This document shows positions 51,911 through 60,598 of a DNA stretch of 64,000 nucleotides, one piece after another. Source of the stretch: Cerasibacillus terrae (GTDB lineage Bacteria > Bacillota > Bacilli > Bacillales > Amphibacillaceae); NCBI RefSeq assembly GCF_008039555.1, contig NZ_VDUW01000003.1, positions 124,001-188,000 of the forward strand. Direction: 5' to 3'. The notes beneath the pieces are model-generated. The model did not search any database. It had not been told where the DNA came from and saw only the letters and a list, made by a program, of their open reading frames with translations. A program made the position numbers and the translations under genes. Numbering within the stretch: the first letter of the stretch is position 1; every line of letters starts with the position of its first letter.

Positions 51911-52471
51911 CTATAAAGTGGCAAGTATTGACTTTGCATGTTTTTTCGCTATTTCTTTTTTCTCTTGCGTTGTCAATTTATTAAAATCTTTGTTATTTGG
52001 CAGAACAATATAACTTAAAAATATTCCACCCAATTGTCTTGCACAAAAGTCTATATCAATCGGATGATTTATAAGTTTAAAATGGTAGTCCAAGCCTTTT
52101 TTTAAACTTGAAAAAATAATTTCTGGTAAATTAAGATCATTTCCCAAATTTCCCCTTAAATTTTCGGATAGAAGCATTTTTATTAAATCCTTATTTTTCT
52201 CTAAAAGATCTAATCTATTTTCTATAATATGAATGAGGAAAGTTTTGGTATCTGTTTCTTTTGCAATTTCCAAAATTTGGGAATCGAACTTTTTTTCTAG
52301 TACATTTCTAATTGCTGTAAAAAAAAGGTTTTCTTTAGTAGAATACCGGCGATATAAGGTTACTTCCGCGACATCTGCTTCCTTAGCAACTTCTTGGGTT
52401 GTCGCTTGTAATCCCTTTTTTATAAAAACAGAAATTGCTCCTTTAAGGATTCTATCTGTTGTATCACGCAA
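51911..52471 (-). CDS. TetR-family regulator of the RND/MMPL genes
   Basis: 186 residues. The HTH is ATTQEVAKEADVAEVTLYRRY, the usual TetR pattern after ILKGAISVFIKKG. The ligand domain has no known signature. TTG start behind AGGGGTG. It lies downstream of, and on the same strand as, the split MMPL genes; a palindrome GTTAGTAATAACTAAC before those genes is the likely operator. It probably represses the exporter until its ligand appears. Confidence 0.86.
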   Translation of the reverse strand: MRDTTDRILKGAISVFIKKGLQATTQEVAKEADVAEVTLYRRYSTKENLFFTAIRNVLEKKFDSQILEIAKETDTKTFLIHIIENRLDLLEKNKDLIKMLLSENLRGNLGNDLNLPEIIFSSLKKGLDYHFKLINHPIDIDFCARQLGGIFLSYIVLPNNKDFNKLTTQEKKEIAKKHAKSILATL

Positions 52472-52586
52472 GCTTTTTCACCCCTGCTTCATTATTTTTA
52501 TTCATCGATAGTAAATCCTGAGTGGTAGGGACTATTAAATAGTAAACTAAGAATAAAATTTTGTTAATGAGATATACCTAGTGTAC

Positions 52587-53975
52587 CTATTCTATTTTGA
52601 CAAATCTATCTAAGATAATCAAGATGGATGGCATAACAACGATTGTTGAAATCAACGCAAATGATATGTTGATTAAAGTCATTTTACCGAAATTATTTAA
52701 AATGACAAAATCAGATGCGAGTAGTGCACTGAAACCACCAATGGTAGTCAATGCGGATGTGAAAATTGCTTTACCAATTTTTTTATTCGTAATCCGAATA
52801 GCATCTATAGCTAGACGACCATTTCTTCTTTCCTCATAGAATCGTTCCATCACTAGTACAGTAAACTCTGTACCTATACCAATAATTAAGGCACCTAATG
52901 TAGCTGTTAATGGTGTGTAACTGATATCCAAAAAGTACATTGCTAAACCAGACCAACCAACAATAAACAGAATCGGTAGCAATGGAATAAAGGCTTTAAT
53001 TGGGTGACGGTAAATGAATAGCAGACCGAAAAATACAAGCCCCATGCCAAGTAAAGTCATTTGATATCTACCAGTCGTTAATCCCTTAATCATCTCAATA
53101 TCTAGAACAGATTTTCCTGTGATAATTGTTTCCATTTTATCCAATTTGTTTTTCTTAAGGAAAGTATCCAAATCATCTACAAAAAGCTGTAATTCTTCCG
53201 TTTCCAAGTGTTTGATGCCGACTGTAATAACTCCTTTTGTTTGGTCCTCGTTCATAAATAATTTTAACTGTTCTTCTGGTAAATCGGTGATTTGTTCATG
53301 AAAGGATTTCTGATCGGGTAGTTTCCCATCATTCATTTGTTTCACAACACTTGTAATAGATTTTGTATCAACAATGGCTTCCGGAAATTCAAGTGCAAGT
53401 GTTTCTGTCAGATTATCCACCCATGAGATGACTTTATCTGAAACAATATCGTTCCCATGATATACAATGGAGACTTGATCTGTTGACCCGACTACATCAC
53501 GTAATTTGTGTATATCTTTTAATGCCTGTGTATCTTGAGGCATAAATGTTTCTACATCTGTTTCTACTCCAGCATCTATATCTAGCCAAATACCAAATAC
53601 TGCCGCTACTAATGCTAATCCTATAATCAACCAACGAAAAGCAATTGTTTTCCTCGTAAACCAATCAAGAATTAAATCTACTTTTGAAGGTTTTCCTTCC
53701 TTTTCTTTCAGTTTGTTTTGTACCTTTTTGTTTGAACTACTAAAAAAGTAGTCTCTAGTAAATAGAAGTGGAATTAAGAAAAATATACCTAAAAAGAAAC
53801 TGACTATTAAACCAATGGTTAACATTTTACCAAAATCCTGAATCATTGGTACAGGTGATGTATATAATGCAATAAATCCAAGTCCTGTAGCAACTAACGC
53901 AGTGAAAACGGCTGGAACCATCTTTATAATTGTTTGATATAAACTTTTTTTCACTCTATCCTTTTGATTACTCAT
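52587..53975 (-). CDS. RND/MMPL exporter, C-terminal part (split gene)
   Basis: 462 residues corresponding to TM5-TM12 of an HAE3/MMPL-type RND protein: MVPAVFTALVATGLGF (TM5), FGKMLTIGLIVSFFLG (TM6), TM7, a second outside loop (residues about 110-270), and TM8-12 with GALIIGIGTEFTVLVMERF, the RND motif. An ATG 4-5 nt behind AAGGAGGATATCA and 8 nt of overlap with the preceding gene (ATGAGTAA) indicate coupled translation. Normally this is one chain with the N-terminal part. Confidence 0.85.
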   Translation of the reverse strand: MSNQKDRVKKSLYQTIIKMVPAVFTALVATGLGFIALYTSPVPMIQDFGKMLTIGLIVSFFLGIFFLIPLLFTRDYFFSSSNKKVQNKLKEKEGKPSKVDLILDWFTRKTIAFRWLIIGLALVAAVFGIWLDIDAGVETDVETFMPQDTQALKDIHKLRDVVGSTDQVSIVYHGNDIVSDKVISWVDNLTETLALEFPEAIVDTKSITSVVKQMNDGKLPDQKSFHEQITDLPEEQLKLFMNEDQTKGVITVGIKHLETEELQLFVDDLDTFLKKNKLDKMETIITGKSVLDIEMIKGLTTGRYQMTLLGMGLVFFGLLFIYRHPIKAFIPLLPILFIVGWSGLAMYFLDISYTPLTATLGALIIGIGTEFTVLVMERFYEERRNGRLAIDAIRITNKKIGKAIFTSALTTIGGFSALLASDFVILNNFGKMTLINISFALISTIVVMPSILIILDRFVKIE

Positions 53976-55815
53976 TGATATCCTCCTTAGCCATTTCTTC
54001 TGCATAGCGATTTTGAAATTGAATGGCATAATCGATACCAAGCCCAATTAAAATTGGAAAAACAGCCATCGAAACCATTGTAATTGGTATTTGTAGCCAA
54101 CCCATTAAACCTACCGTTCCAATAACCGCTATTAAAACAGTAACTAACGGCATTATGCGCCAACGAACCTTAAAGACGAAGAATAAAACAATCACCATAA
54201 TCAATAACGCAAGTCCCATCATTTTTTGCATACTATTCTTCATCGATGATCGAATGGAATCATCAAGAACTGGCTTTCCCGATACAATTGTAGTTAAGTC
54301 GTCAGACTCCTCCATATTTAAATATGATTGAATGGTACGAACCAACTCACTTTTTGTAGCGTCATTTGTACCACCTTTAAATTTAATCATCATTAACATA
54401 TGTTGTTCATCCACAACAACCTCATCAAATATAGAGCGAAGTTTCCCATCATCATAGATCATGTTATTCAGTGTAGCTTGTTTCTTAGGTAATCCTGGCG
54501 TCATAATATCCGAATATTCATGAATGGATTCCAAATTTTCACTAATCGTTTGTGTTTTTTCACCCATTTCCACTAAACCTTTACCGAGTGTAAGTAATTT
54601 TTCTTCTTGTTCTTCCTGCTTACCTTTCATCTTTTTTTGAAAATCTTGCATTTGTTTTTCTTTTTCAGCCTGTTGCGCAAGCATCTGTTCTTTCACCTGT
54701 GCTTCTTTCTGTGCTTGTTGTTCTTCCATTTTTTTCTTCATTTCTTCTTTCTTCGCTACTTGTTCCTCTTGAGTTTTTTGCTTTATCTGTTCTTCTTTCT
54801 TTTCCTGTTCTTTTTGCAATTTCTCCTTCATTTGTTCCTGAGTGTGCTTTTGCTTTTTTTGTATTTGTTCCTGTTGCTCATTTTGTTCTTTTATCTGTTC
54901 ACTTAGTTTCTGTTGTATAGTTTCCAATCCATTAATCGTTTGGGAAGGAATCCCTGGAAGGGTGGAGGTGTCCTCAGATATCTGTGTCATTTGTTTGGAA
55001 AGTTGACTCAAACCTTTGCTAACTTCCTGTAACTGTTTTTTCTCGGGATTATCTTGTAATTGTTCGGCTAAAGCATGTAAATTTTCTCCCAACAACTTGG
55101 TCTCATTTCCAAATTTGGCATATCCATCGACAAGATTTTTTGTACCACCTTCCAAGTTTTTCTGAGCATCGATTATGTTTGAGAATCCCTTATTTAACTC
55201 AGTCATTTGTCCTTCCATATCTGGGAGATTGATTTCCTCAAATTCAGGAAGTTGTGTTCCTTCAAATTCGGGAAAGGCAAATTCGCCAGGCTCAGGAATT
55301 TCCGTCTTACCTAATTCGGGAGCCTGTAGGTTTACTTGTTCTGGAAAATCAATCGTTTGATTATTTTTTGCATTAACCTCAAGCTCCGCGCCAATCTCGG
55401 TTAGCTTACTTCCCATTTGATTTAATCCATCAATTATTTCTAATATACCTTCATTAAACCTACCCGACTGCTTATTAGCAATCTCTTCCACAAGGGTGAC
55501 CGGACTCATAATACTGTAAATAGCATCATTTGTTTGTATGGCTTCTTCTAATCCTTTCATATGTGTCAAATTATTAGGGGTTAGTAAATTTTCTGACTCA
55601 TATAGTACAATGATAGACTCTCCGCCAAATTCCTCTTCTAACATGACGTTATCCTTATATACATCTGTATTATTTTTTACCAATGTATCGTTTCCTGTAG
55701 CCATGTATACATATTGAGTACCAATTGCTAGTAGAATAATTATAATAAGTGTGACAAAGATTGACTTTACTGGGTATTTTTTCAATAGCTTGCTAAGCTT
55801 ATTTAACATACTCAT
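53968..55815 (-). CDS. RND/MMPL exporter, N-terminal part (split gene) with coiled-coil loop
   Basis: 615 residues: TM1 (SIFVTLIIIILLAIGTQYVY), then a very large outside loop, then TM2-TM4 ending in MAVFPILIGLGIDYAIQF, the RND motif. The loop begins like HAE3 proteins (YKDNVMLEEEFGGESIIVLY) but contains a Lys/Glu/Gln-rich coiled coil (about 315-445, for example EEQIKQKTQEEQVAKKEEM), unusual for the family. The start ATG follows GAGGAGG. It stops between TM4 and TM5, where the next gene starts. Lipid or hydrophobic-drug export is inferred. Confidence 0.85.
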   Translation of the reverse strand: MSMLNKLSKLLKKYPVKSIFVTLIIIILLAIGTQYVYMATGNDTLVKNNTDVYKDNVMLEEEFGGESIIVLYESENLLTPNNLTHMKGLEEAIQTNDAIYSIMSPVTLVEEIANKQSGRFNEGILEIIDGLNQMGSKLTEIGAELEVNAKNNQTIDFPEQVNLQAPELGKTEIPEPGEFAFPEFEGTQLPEFEEINLPDMEGQMTELNKGFSNIIDAQKNLEGGTKNLVDGYAKFGNETKLLGENLHALAEQLQDNPEKKQLQEVSKGLSQLSKQMTQISEDTSTLPGIPSQTINGLETIQQKLSEQIKEQNEQQEQIQKKQKHTQEQMKEKLQKEQEKKEEQIKQKTQEEQVAKKEEMKKKMEEQQAQKEAQVKEQMLAQQAEKEKQMQDFQKKMKGKQEEQEEKLLTLGKGLVEMGEKTQTISENLESIHEYSDIMTPGLPKKQATLNNMIYDDGKLRSIFDEVVVDEQHMLMMIKFKGGTNDATKSELVRTIQSYLNMEESDDLTTIVSGKPVLDDSIRSSMKNSMQKMMGLALLIMVIVLFFVFKVRWRIMPLVTVLIAVIGTVGLMGWLQIPITMVSMAVFPILIGLGIDYAIQFQNRYAEEMAKEDINE

Positions 55816-55848
55816 ATAGTTCCTCCTCATACTACTGTTATATTGAAA

Positions 55849-55864
55849 GTTAGTAATAACTAAC
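55849..55864. promoter_or_regulatory. TetR-type operator before the MMPL genes
   Basis: GTTAGTAATAACTAAC is an inverted repeat with GTTAGT/ACTAAC arms, 34 bp before the start. A related half site (TCACTAAC) lies at 55926-55933. Confidence 0.65.
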
Positions 55865-56166
55865 ATATTAAATAAAAAAATTCTCTTATTTTATAGGAAT
55901 ATAATGTTTCTAATAATGTAAGTTATCACTAACACACATCATAACAGCGAATGTTTTTATTGTAAAGGAAACTTTATTATTAGTGGAGTTTCTTAAAGTG
56001 GAACCTCTACATCCTTATTCAAATTGTCATTATACAGATGAAACACATTCGAATTTGGTCTTTTGTTTCCGTAAAATTTATCATTCCAATCGTATTATTT
56101 ACGACAAACATGTTATGATAAACTTGTTCAAAGATATAAATTTAATGACTGGGAGTGATACTGTCT
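55865..56166. other. Divergent promoter region, no gene
   Basis: AT-rich region between the MMPL and psiE starts. Apart from the TetR-type sites I see no further feature. Confidence 0.4.
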
Positions 56167-56613
56167 ATGGATCAATTAAAAAAACACTACCAAGTATTTA
56201 TGCAACTATTGCCGAAACTCTTACAGATCATCTTAAATATCTCCTTAGTGTTTTTAGCTATGATCCTTTCATTTTTATTAATGAAAGAACTGCTTGATTT
56301 TAGTCAAATTCTTCTTGTTGATGAAAAAGCAAATTATCAATTATATTTAGCCAATATCCTCATTTTCTTTCTATACTTCGAGTTTATCGCGATGATTGTA
56401 AAGTATTTTAAAGAAGACTATCACTTTCCATTACGTTACTTCCTATATATTGGTATTACAGCCATGGTGCGTCTAATCATTGTTGAGCACGATGATGCAT
56501 TGAAAACGTTATATTACTCCATTGTAATCCTCATTTTAATTATCGGTTATTTTATTATGAATCTGACTCCACGAGAACGGCCAGAGAGTAAGTGGTTTTT
56601 TCGGAGAGAGTGA
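56167..56613 (+). CDS. psiE: PsiE-family phosphate-starvation-inducible membrane protein
   Basis: 148 residues with four TM helices. The pattern IFFLYFEFIAMIVKYF, HFPLRYFLYIGITAMVR and IIVEHDD is that of PsiE. The ATG at 56167 with GGGAG 11 nt upstream is preferred to a GTG four codons earlier that overlaps the site. PsiE is induced by phosphate starvation in enterobacteria, but its molecular role is not settled. Confidence 0.87.
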   Translation: MDQLKKHYQVFMQLLPKLLQIILNISLVFLAMILSFLLMKELLDFSQILLVDEKANYQLYLANILIFFLYFEFIAMIVKYFKEDYHFPLRYFLYIGITAMVRLIIVEHDDALKTLYYSIVILILIIGYFIMNLTPRERPESKWFFRRE

Positions 56614-56794
56614 ATGATAAACGATGATATTTTCGATGAAAATTAGATTTTGAACTACTATTGACAAATAAGTATATGAATATAGAAATGTAATTTGGAA
56701 AGAAACGCTTTGTTTATTTGAGGTGTTTTTTTCTTTTTTTAATCTTATAAAACGATATAATGGACAAAGACATTTTAGTAGGGAGAGAATGATA

Positions 56795-57358
56795 ATGAAG
56801 AGATTAGCAGTTTTTTGTGGTTCGCATAATGGGGTTTCAGATGTATATAGAGATGGAGCAATTGAGCTTGGAAAAGAATTAGCCAAGCGAGACATCACCT
56901 TGGTTTATGGTGGAGCAAGTGTGGGAATTATGGGGGTACTTGCCGATACCGTACTTAAAGAAGGTGGGCAAGTGATCGGTGTCATCCCAAGGGTTTTAGA
57001 GGAAAGGGAAATCTCACATTCACATTTAACTGAGCTTTACACCGTGGACACGATGCATGAACGAAAAGCGAAGATGGCAGAATTAGCGGATGGATTTATT
57101 ACGTTACCAGGTGGACCAGGAACAATGGAAGAATTTTTTGAAGTATTCACTTGGGCACAAATCGGATTGCATCAAAAACCATGTGGCCTATTAAATATCA
57201 ATCATTACTATGATTTGTTAATTTCCATGTTTGACCACATGATGGGGCAAGGATTTTTGCAAGAAAAGAACCGTTCCATCATCACTGTAGATTCTAATGC
57301 ATCCGCCTTAATTGATAAATTTCAAACATATAAAGCGTCACCGATAAAGACATATTAA
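56795..57358 (+). CDS. LOG-family protein (cytokinin riboside 5'-monophosphate phosphoribohydrolase-like)
   Basis: 187 residues. The family motifs are FCGSHNG, YGGASVGIMG, MHERKAKM and PGGPGTMEEFFE (PGGxGTxxE). The enzymes cleave nucleoside monophosphates to base and ribose phosphate. Of two close ATG codons, the second (56795) has better spacing to GGGAGAG. A very long hairpin follows. Confidence 0.9.
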   Translation: MKRLAVFCGSHNGVSDVYRDGAIELGKELAKRDITLVYGGASVGIMGVLADTVLKEGGQVIGVIPRVLEEREISHSHLTELYTVDTMHERKAKMAELADGFITLPGGPGTMEEFFEVFTWAQIGLHQKPCGLLNINHYYDLLISMFDHMMGQGFLQEKNRSIITVDSNASALIDKFQTYKASPIKTY

Positions 57359-57371
57359 TAATGACTTAAGA

Positions 57372-57413
57372 AACTAAAAATCTTCTATGTAGATTCATAG
57401 AAGATTTTTAGTT
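57372..57413. terminator. Bidirectional terminator
   Basis: AACTAAAAATCTTCTATG and CATAGAAGATTTTTAGTT form an 18-bp perfect stem with a 6-nt loop. Confidence 0.92.
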
Positions 57414-57434
57414 GACACTATATATATGTGAGTA

Positions 57435-58343
57435 TCATAATTCCCCTGTTACTCCAAGTAAGATAATCCCTAGCATAACGACACCGACCATAATATACTG
57501 CCTTTTTGTTAGTACTTCTTTCAGGAAAATTCGCGAGAGAATGACCGAAAATATACCATGTGCAGCAATAAGTGGTGCTGCAATAATTGCATTACTGGCC
57601 ATTGCAAAGACATAGAAGAATTGCCCGACCGTTTCTAAAATAGCAGCAAATCCTTTATCCTTTTCTTTAAAAATATCGAATTTCTGCTTTTTGATAAATT
57701 TCACATAGATATAAGCAAGAATCGCACAAATAAGGAAAGTAAACTCATAAGCTAGAAGTGCAGCATCTTCGCTAATCAGTTTTAATTCATCTAAGTAAAT
57801 CCCGTCAGCGAAACTTCCTAATCCATCAATTAATGCGTAGAGAATTGGAAATGTAATTGCTAGAAAACTAATTTGATACTTTTTGTCAATAACGACATTT
57901 TGTGCATGTAACTCCTTTGTCTCTGCTTTTCTCTCCAACATCGCAAGTCCAATGACCCCAGCCGTTACAATAATAATCCCTAAAATATCTAAAGGATGCA
58001 TTTCTCTTGGGAAAAAGATGAATAATAGGATGGCACTCACTGCACCTGCAGAGTTTTGCACTGGTGCTGCAATAGACAGTTCGATGTACCGTAACCCAAT
58101 ATATCCGATTGTCATCGATAAAATATACATTGCTGAGACTGGGAAATATCGAACCATATCAAATGGATCAAACGTAATATCTTTAACAATCATATAAGTG
58201 ATTGCATGGACTCCCATGACAAGTCCAACCATTGTCACGATTTTCAAATGACTGTATGGATCATTACTATCTGTACCCTTTTTATAAAAGAGATTCGCTC
58301 CACCCCAGGCTAAAGCTGTAAGAATCGAAAATATAAACCACAT
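57435..58343 (-). CDS. DMT-superfamily (EamA) transporter
   Basis: 302 residues, ten TM helices in two EamA repeats (about 2-137 and 155-300). TALAWGGANLFYKKG opens repeat 1; FLAITFPILYALIDGLGSF opens repeat 2; the end is MVGVVMLGIILLGV. Substrate not readable. AGGGAGCAAT precedes the ATG. Divergent from the lia operon. Confidence 0.87.
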   Translation of the reverse strand: MWFIFSILTALAWGGANLFYKKGTDSNDPYSHLKIVTMVGLVMGVHAITYMIVKDITFDPFDMVRYFPVSAMYILSMTIGYIGLRYIELSIAAPVQNSAGAVSAILLFIFFPREMHPLDILGIIIVTAGVIGLAMLERKAETKELHAQNVVIDKKYQISFLAITFPILYALIDGLGSFADGIYLDELKLISEDAALLAYEFTFLICAILAYIYVKFIKKQKFDIFKEKDKGFAAILETVGQFFYVFAMASNAIIAAPLIAAHGIFSVILSRIFLKEVLTKRQYIMVGVVMLGIILLGVTGEL

Positions 58344-58512
58344 ATCATTGCTCCCTGTTCTTTAAAAAATAATTAATCAAGTTTCTATTATAAACGATGC
58401 AGGGTGATAACGGAATAGGGAGTAAAAATATTCCATCCTAAAATTTGCCTAAACCCATAAAATAATCTGATTTTCAAAGATAACTACTGCCTAAAGGTGT
58501 TAAAATTGTGTA

Positions 58513-58546
58513 CTTCTCGCCCGGTGGAATCACCACGGGCGAGAAG
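58513..58546. other. GC-rich hairpin in the divergent region before liaI
   Basis: CTTCTCGCCCGGTGG and CCACGGGCGAGAAG pair as a 14-bp stem with one bulged G and a 5-nt loop. It is far richer in GC than its surroundings and has no T run, so it is not a standard terminator. Confidence 0.7.
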
Positions 58547-58590
58547 CACACATCGCAAATTACTCGTCAATCCTAAAGTGAGAAAATACG

Positions 58591-58632
58591 TCTTAAGTCT
58601 TAGTCTGAAATATATCTGAAGCTCATTATAAA
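58591..58632 (+). promoter_or_regulatory. Candidate LiaR-type operator and promoter of liaI
   Basis: TCTTAAGTCTTAGTCTGA (58591-58608) recalls the AGTC-rich inverted boxes bound by LiaR/VraR-type regulators. A possible -10 TATAAA lies at 58627-58632, 54 bp before the GTG. Confidence 0.5.
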
Positions 58633-58685
58633 AATGCTAGATCCTCGTTACAATAAAGTTAAGCTTAAGAAAGGGGGACAAACAC

Positions 58686-59042
58686 GTGAGGAAATTTTTA
58701 TTATTTATTGCTGGTTTAGCAGCATTAATGATTTTGTTAATTAACCTTGGACCACTCGTCCTATTAGGTCTTGGGGTTTGGTTGTTGTATGTGGTGTTTA
58801 AGAAGTTTTTAAAGAGTGATTCGATAGTAGGTAAAATTGCTTGGGTGATTGTAGGTTTAATTGTCTTAAGTTTCACTGTGGTAAATGTGTATGCAGTTAT
58901 TGGTATTGCCGCTGCCTATGTACTATATCTAATCTTTAAAAATTGGAGAACAGATCAAACAGACCCAGTCGTTAAAACCACAACAGAGGATGAGGATCCA
59001 TTTACCAATTTTGAACGTCAATGGGCGGAATTAAATCGTTAA
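58686..59042 (+). CDS. liaI: LiaI-like membrane protein
   Basis: 118 residues with three hydrophobic helices (about 4-20, 24-42, 52-84) and a short acidic tail ending FTNFERQWAELNR. GTG start behind AAAGGGGGAC. In B. subtilis LiaI anchors the phage-shock protein LiaH to the membrane under cell-wall stress. The gene heads the operon here, followed by the PspA-type gene. Confidence 0.82.
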   Translation: MRKFLLFIAGLAALMILLINLGPLVLLGLGVWLLYVVFKKFLKSDSIVGKIAWVIVGLIVLSFTVVNVYAVIGIAAAYVLYLIFKNWRTDQTDPVVKTTTEDEDPFTNFERQWAELNR

Positions 59043-59128
59043 TAGAAAATACGATACAAGAAATAAGTTGAACTGGACATAGCTTTAGGTGACTTAGAAC
59101 ATAAATATGATTAAAGGAGCGAAACATT

Positions 59129-59758
59129 ATGGCAAATATTTTTACACGTATAAAAGATACCATTTCAGCAGATTTACATGATCTATTAGATAAAAAGGAG
59201 CAAAAAAATCCAATCGCATCATTAAATCATTACTTAAGACAAAGTGAACAAGAAACAGAAAAGGTGCGTAAGTTAATCAAAAGACAATATCGTTTAAAAG
59301 ACGAGTTTACCAAGGAATTTCACCAAGCACAAGATATGGCGGACAAGCGTTTGAAACAAGCGACTATTGCTGAAAAAGCTAACGAAGAACAAATGCATGC
59401 TTTTGCAGTAAAAGAACATGAGGAATATCAACATCGTGCCGATCGAATGAAACAATCTCGTGAGGAAGCTGTACAACAATTAGAATTGTTAGAACAGAAA
59501 TATGAAGAAATGAAGCATAAATTAAAGGACATGCATTTACGTCGAATGGAGTTAATGGGACGTGAAAATATCGCGCGTGCTAGTCATCAAATGAATCGTG
59601 TACTTCATGATACTGCCGACAAGCCATATGCACGTTTTTCCGAAATGGAAAGATATATTGAGGACTTAGAGTATAAAGTGAATAGTGCTTATTACCGGAG
59701 TACATTTGATAGTAAAATCGCGCAGCTAGAAAAAGAAATGGAAGCAAAAGAACAGTAA
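59129..59758 (+). CDS. liaH: LiaH, PspA/IM30-family envelope-stress protein
   Basis: 209 residues, nearly all coiled coil. It begins MANIFTRIKDTISADLHDLL, the amphipathic membrane-binding helix of the family, followed by NPIASLNHYLRQSEQETEKV and the long helical hairpin. It forms large rings that protect the membrane under bacitracin- or peptide-type stress. AAAGGAGCG precedes the ATG. Part of the five-gene lia operon. Confidence 0.92.
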   Translation: MANIFTRIKDTISADLHDLLDKKEQKNPIASLNHYLRQSEQETEKVRKLIKRQYRLKDEFTKEFHQAQDMADKRLKQATIAEKANEEQMHAFAVKEHEEYQHRADRMKQSREEAVQQLELLEQKYEEMKHKLKDMHLRRMELMGRENIARASHQMNRVLHDTADKPYARFSEMERYIEDLEYKVNSAYYRSTFDSKIAQLEKEMEAKEQ

Positions 59759-59869
59759 AATACACAATAATTAAGCGATGTAGCTAGAAGAAAAAAGTGA
59801 TATACTAGACAGGCGTATATATAGGTACGTCTGTTTTTTACATCATCAAGAGTAAAGGAGGGCTATCTC

Positions 59870-60598
59870 TTGTTTCAACGACTTTCAACAGATACAGTAA
59901 ACTGGATAATTATTATCGGAGTGATTCTCTTCGTTGTAGAGATAGCTTTTTTCCATGGTGGCATGTTAATTCCTGCGATGTTTTTTGGAGTGCTCGTTTA
60001 CTTCGGTTGGAAGAAATACCATCGACTATGGGGAAAAATTTTATTCTGGATAGGAACGATTAGTCTCTTATTTGCTGTATTGAATTTAATGGCTGTGCGT
60101 TTTTTATTAGTAGTCAGTATACTTTTATTTTTATGGGATTATTTAAAAAAGAGAAATGAAACAATGTATATTCAGCCCAAGCCAATTCACGATGAAACAT
60201 CTCAATCATCTTTAATCAAATTAACGCCGATTTTTAAACACCAATTATTTAAAGACCAAGAAACACCAGATGAAGCCTATCGGTGGACAGATATTAATAT
60301 TCATTCTGCATTTGGTGATCAGGTAATTGATTTAAGTCAGACATTCTTACCAGATGATACAGCAATCATTTCGATTCGGCACTTAGTAGGAAATATAGAA
60401 GTGTATGTACCATATGAAGTAGAAGTATCGATTCACCATAGTTCTGTTTTTGGTAGGGTGCATATTTTCGATCAACATCATATTCGATTAGTGAATCAAA
60501 CATTGTCATATGAAACAGAGGGGTACCAGACAGGAAACTTACGTGTCAAAATTATCACCTCGATTTTTTCTGGAGATATTGAGGTGAAGCGGATATGA
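59870..60598 (+). CDS. liaF: LiaF, inhibitor of LiaRS signalling
   Basis: 242 residues. Four N-terminal TM helices (about 10-90) are followed by a soluble beta-rich LiaF C-terminal domain (SAFGDQVIDLSQTFLPDD, IISIRHLVGNIEVYVP, FGRVHIFDQHHI, and end IFSGDIEVKRI). It holds the kinase LiaS off in the absence of stress. TTG start behind AAAGGAGGGC. It overlaps liaS by 4 nt (ATGA). Confidence 0.9.
   Translation: MFQRLSTDTVNWIIIIGVILFVVEIAFFHGGMLIPAMFFGVLVYFGWKKYHRLWGKILFWIGTISLLFAVLNLMAVRFLLVVSILLFLWDYLKKRNETMYIQPKPIHDETSQSSLIKLTPIFKHQLFKDQETPDEAYRWTDINIHSAFGDQVIDLSQTFLPDDTAIISIRHLVGNIEVYVPYEVEVSIHHSSVFGRVHIFDQHHIRLVNQTLSYETEGYQTGNLRVKIITSIFSGDIEVKRI

Noticed and set aside
53973-54047. Longer start for the C-terminal MMPL gene
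   Set aside because: The extra residues are the shadow of the overlapping upstream gene; the ATG at 53975 has the ribosome binding site and the conserved sequence starts after it.
54607-54920. Long Leu/Phe-rich frames opposite the MMPL N-terminal gene
   Set aside because: They are the antisense of the Lys/Glu/Gln coiled-coil codons; composition explains them.
58513-58546. Terminator of the DMT transporter
   Set aside because: That gene is transcribed away from this site, and no T run follows on either strand.
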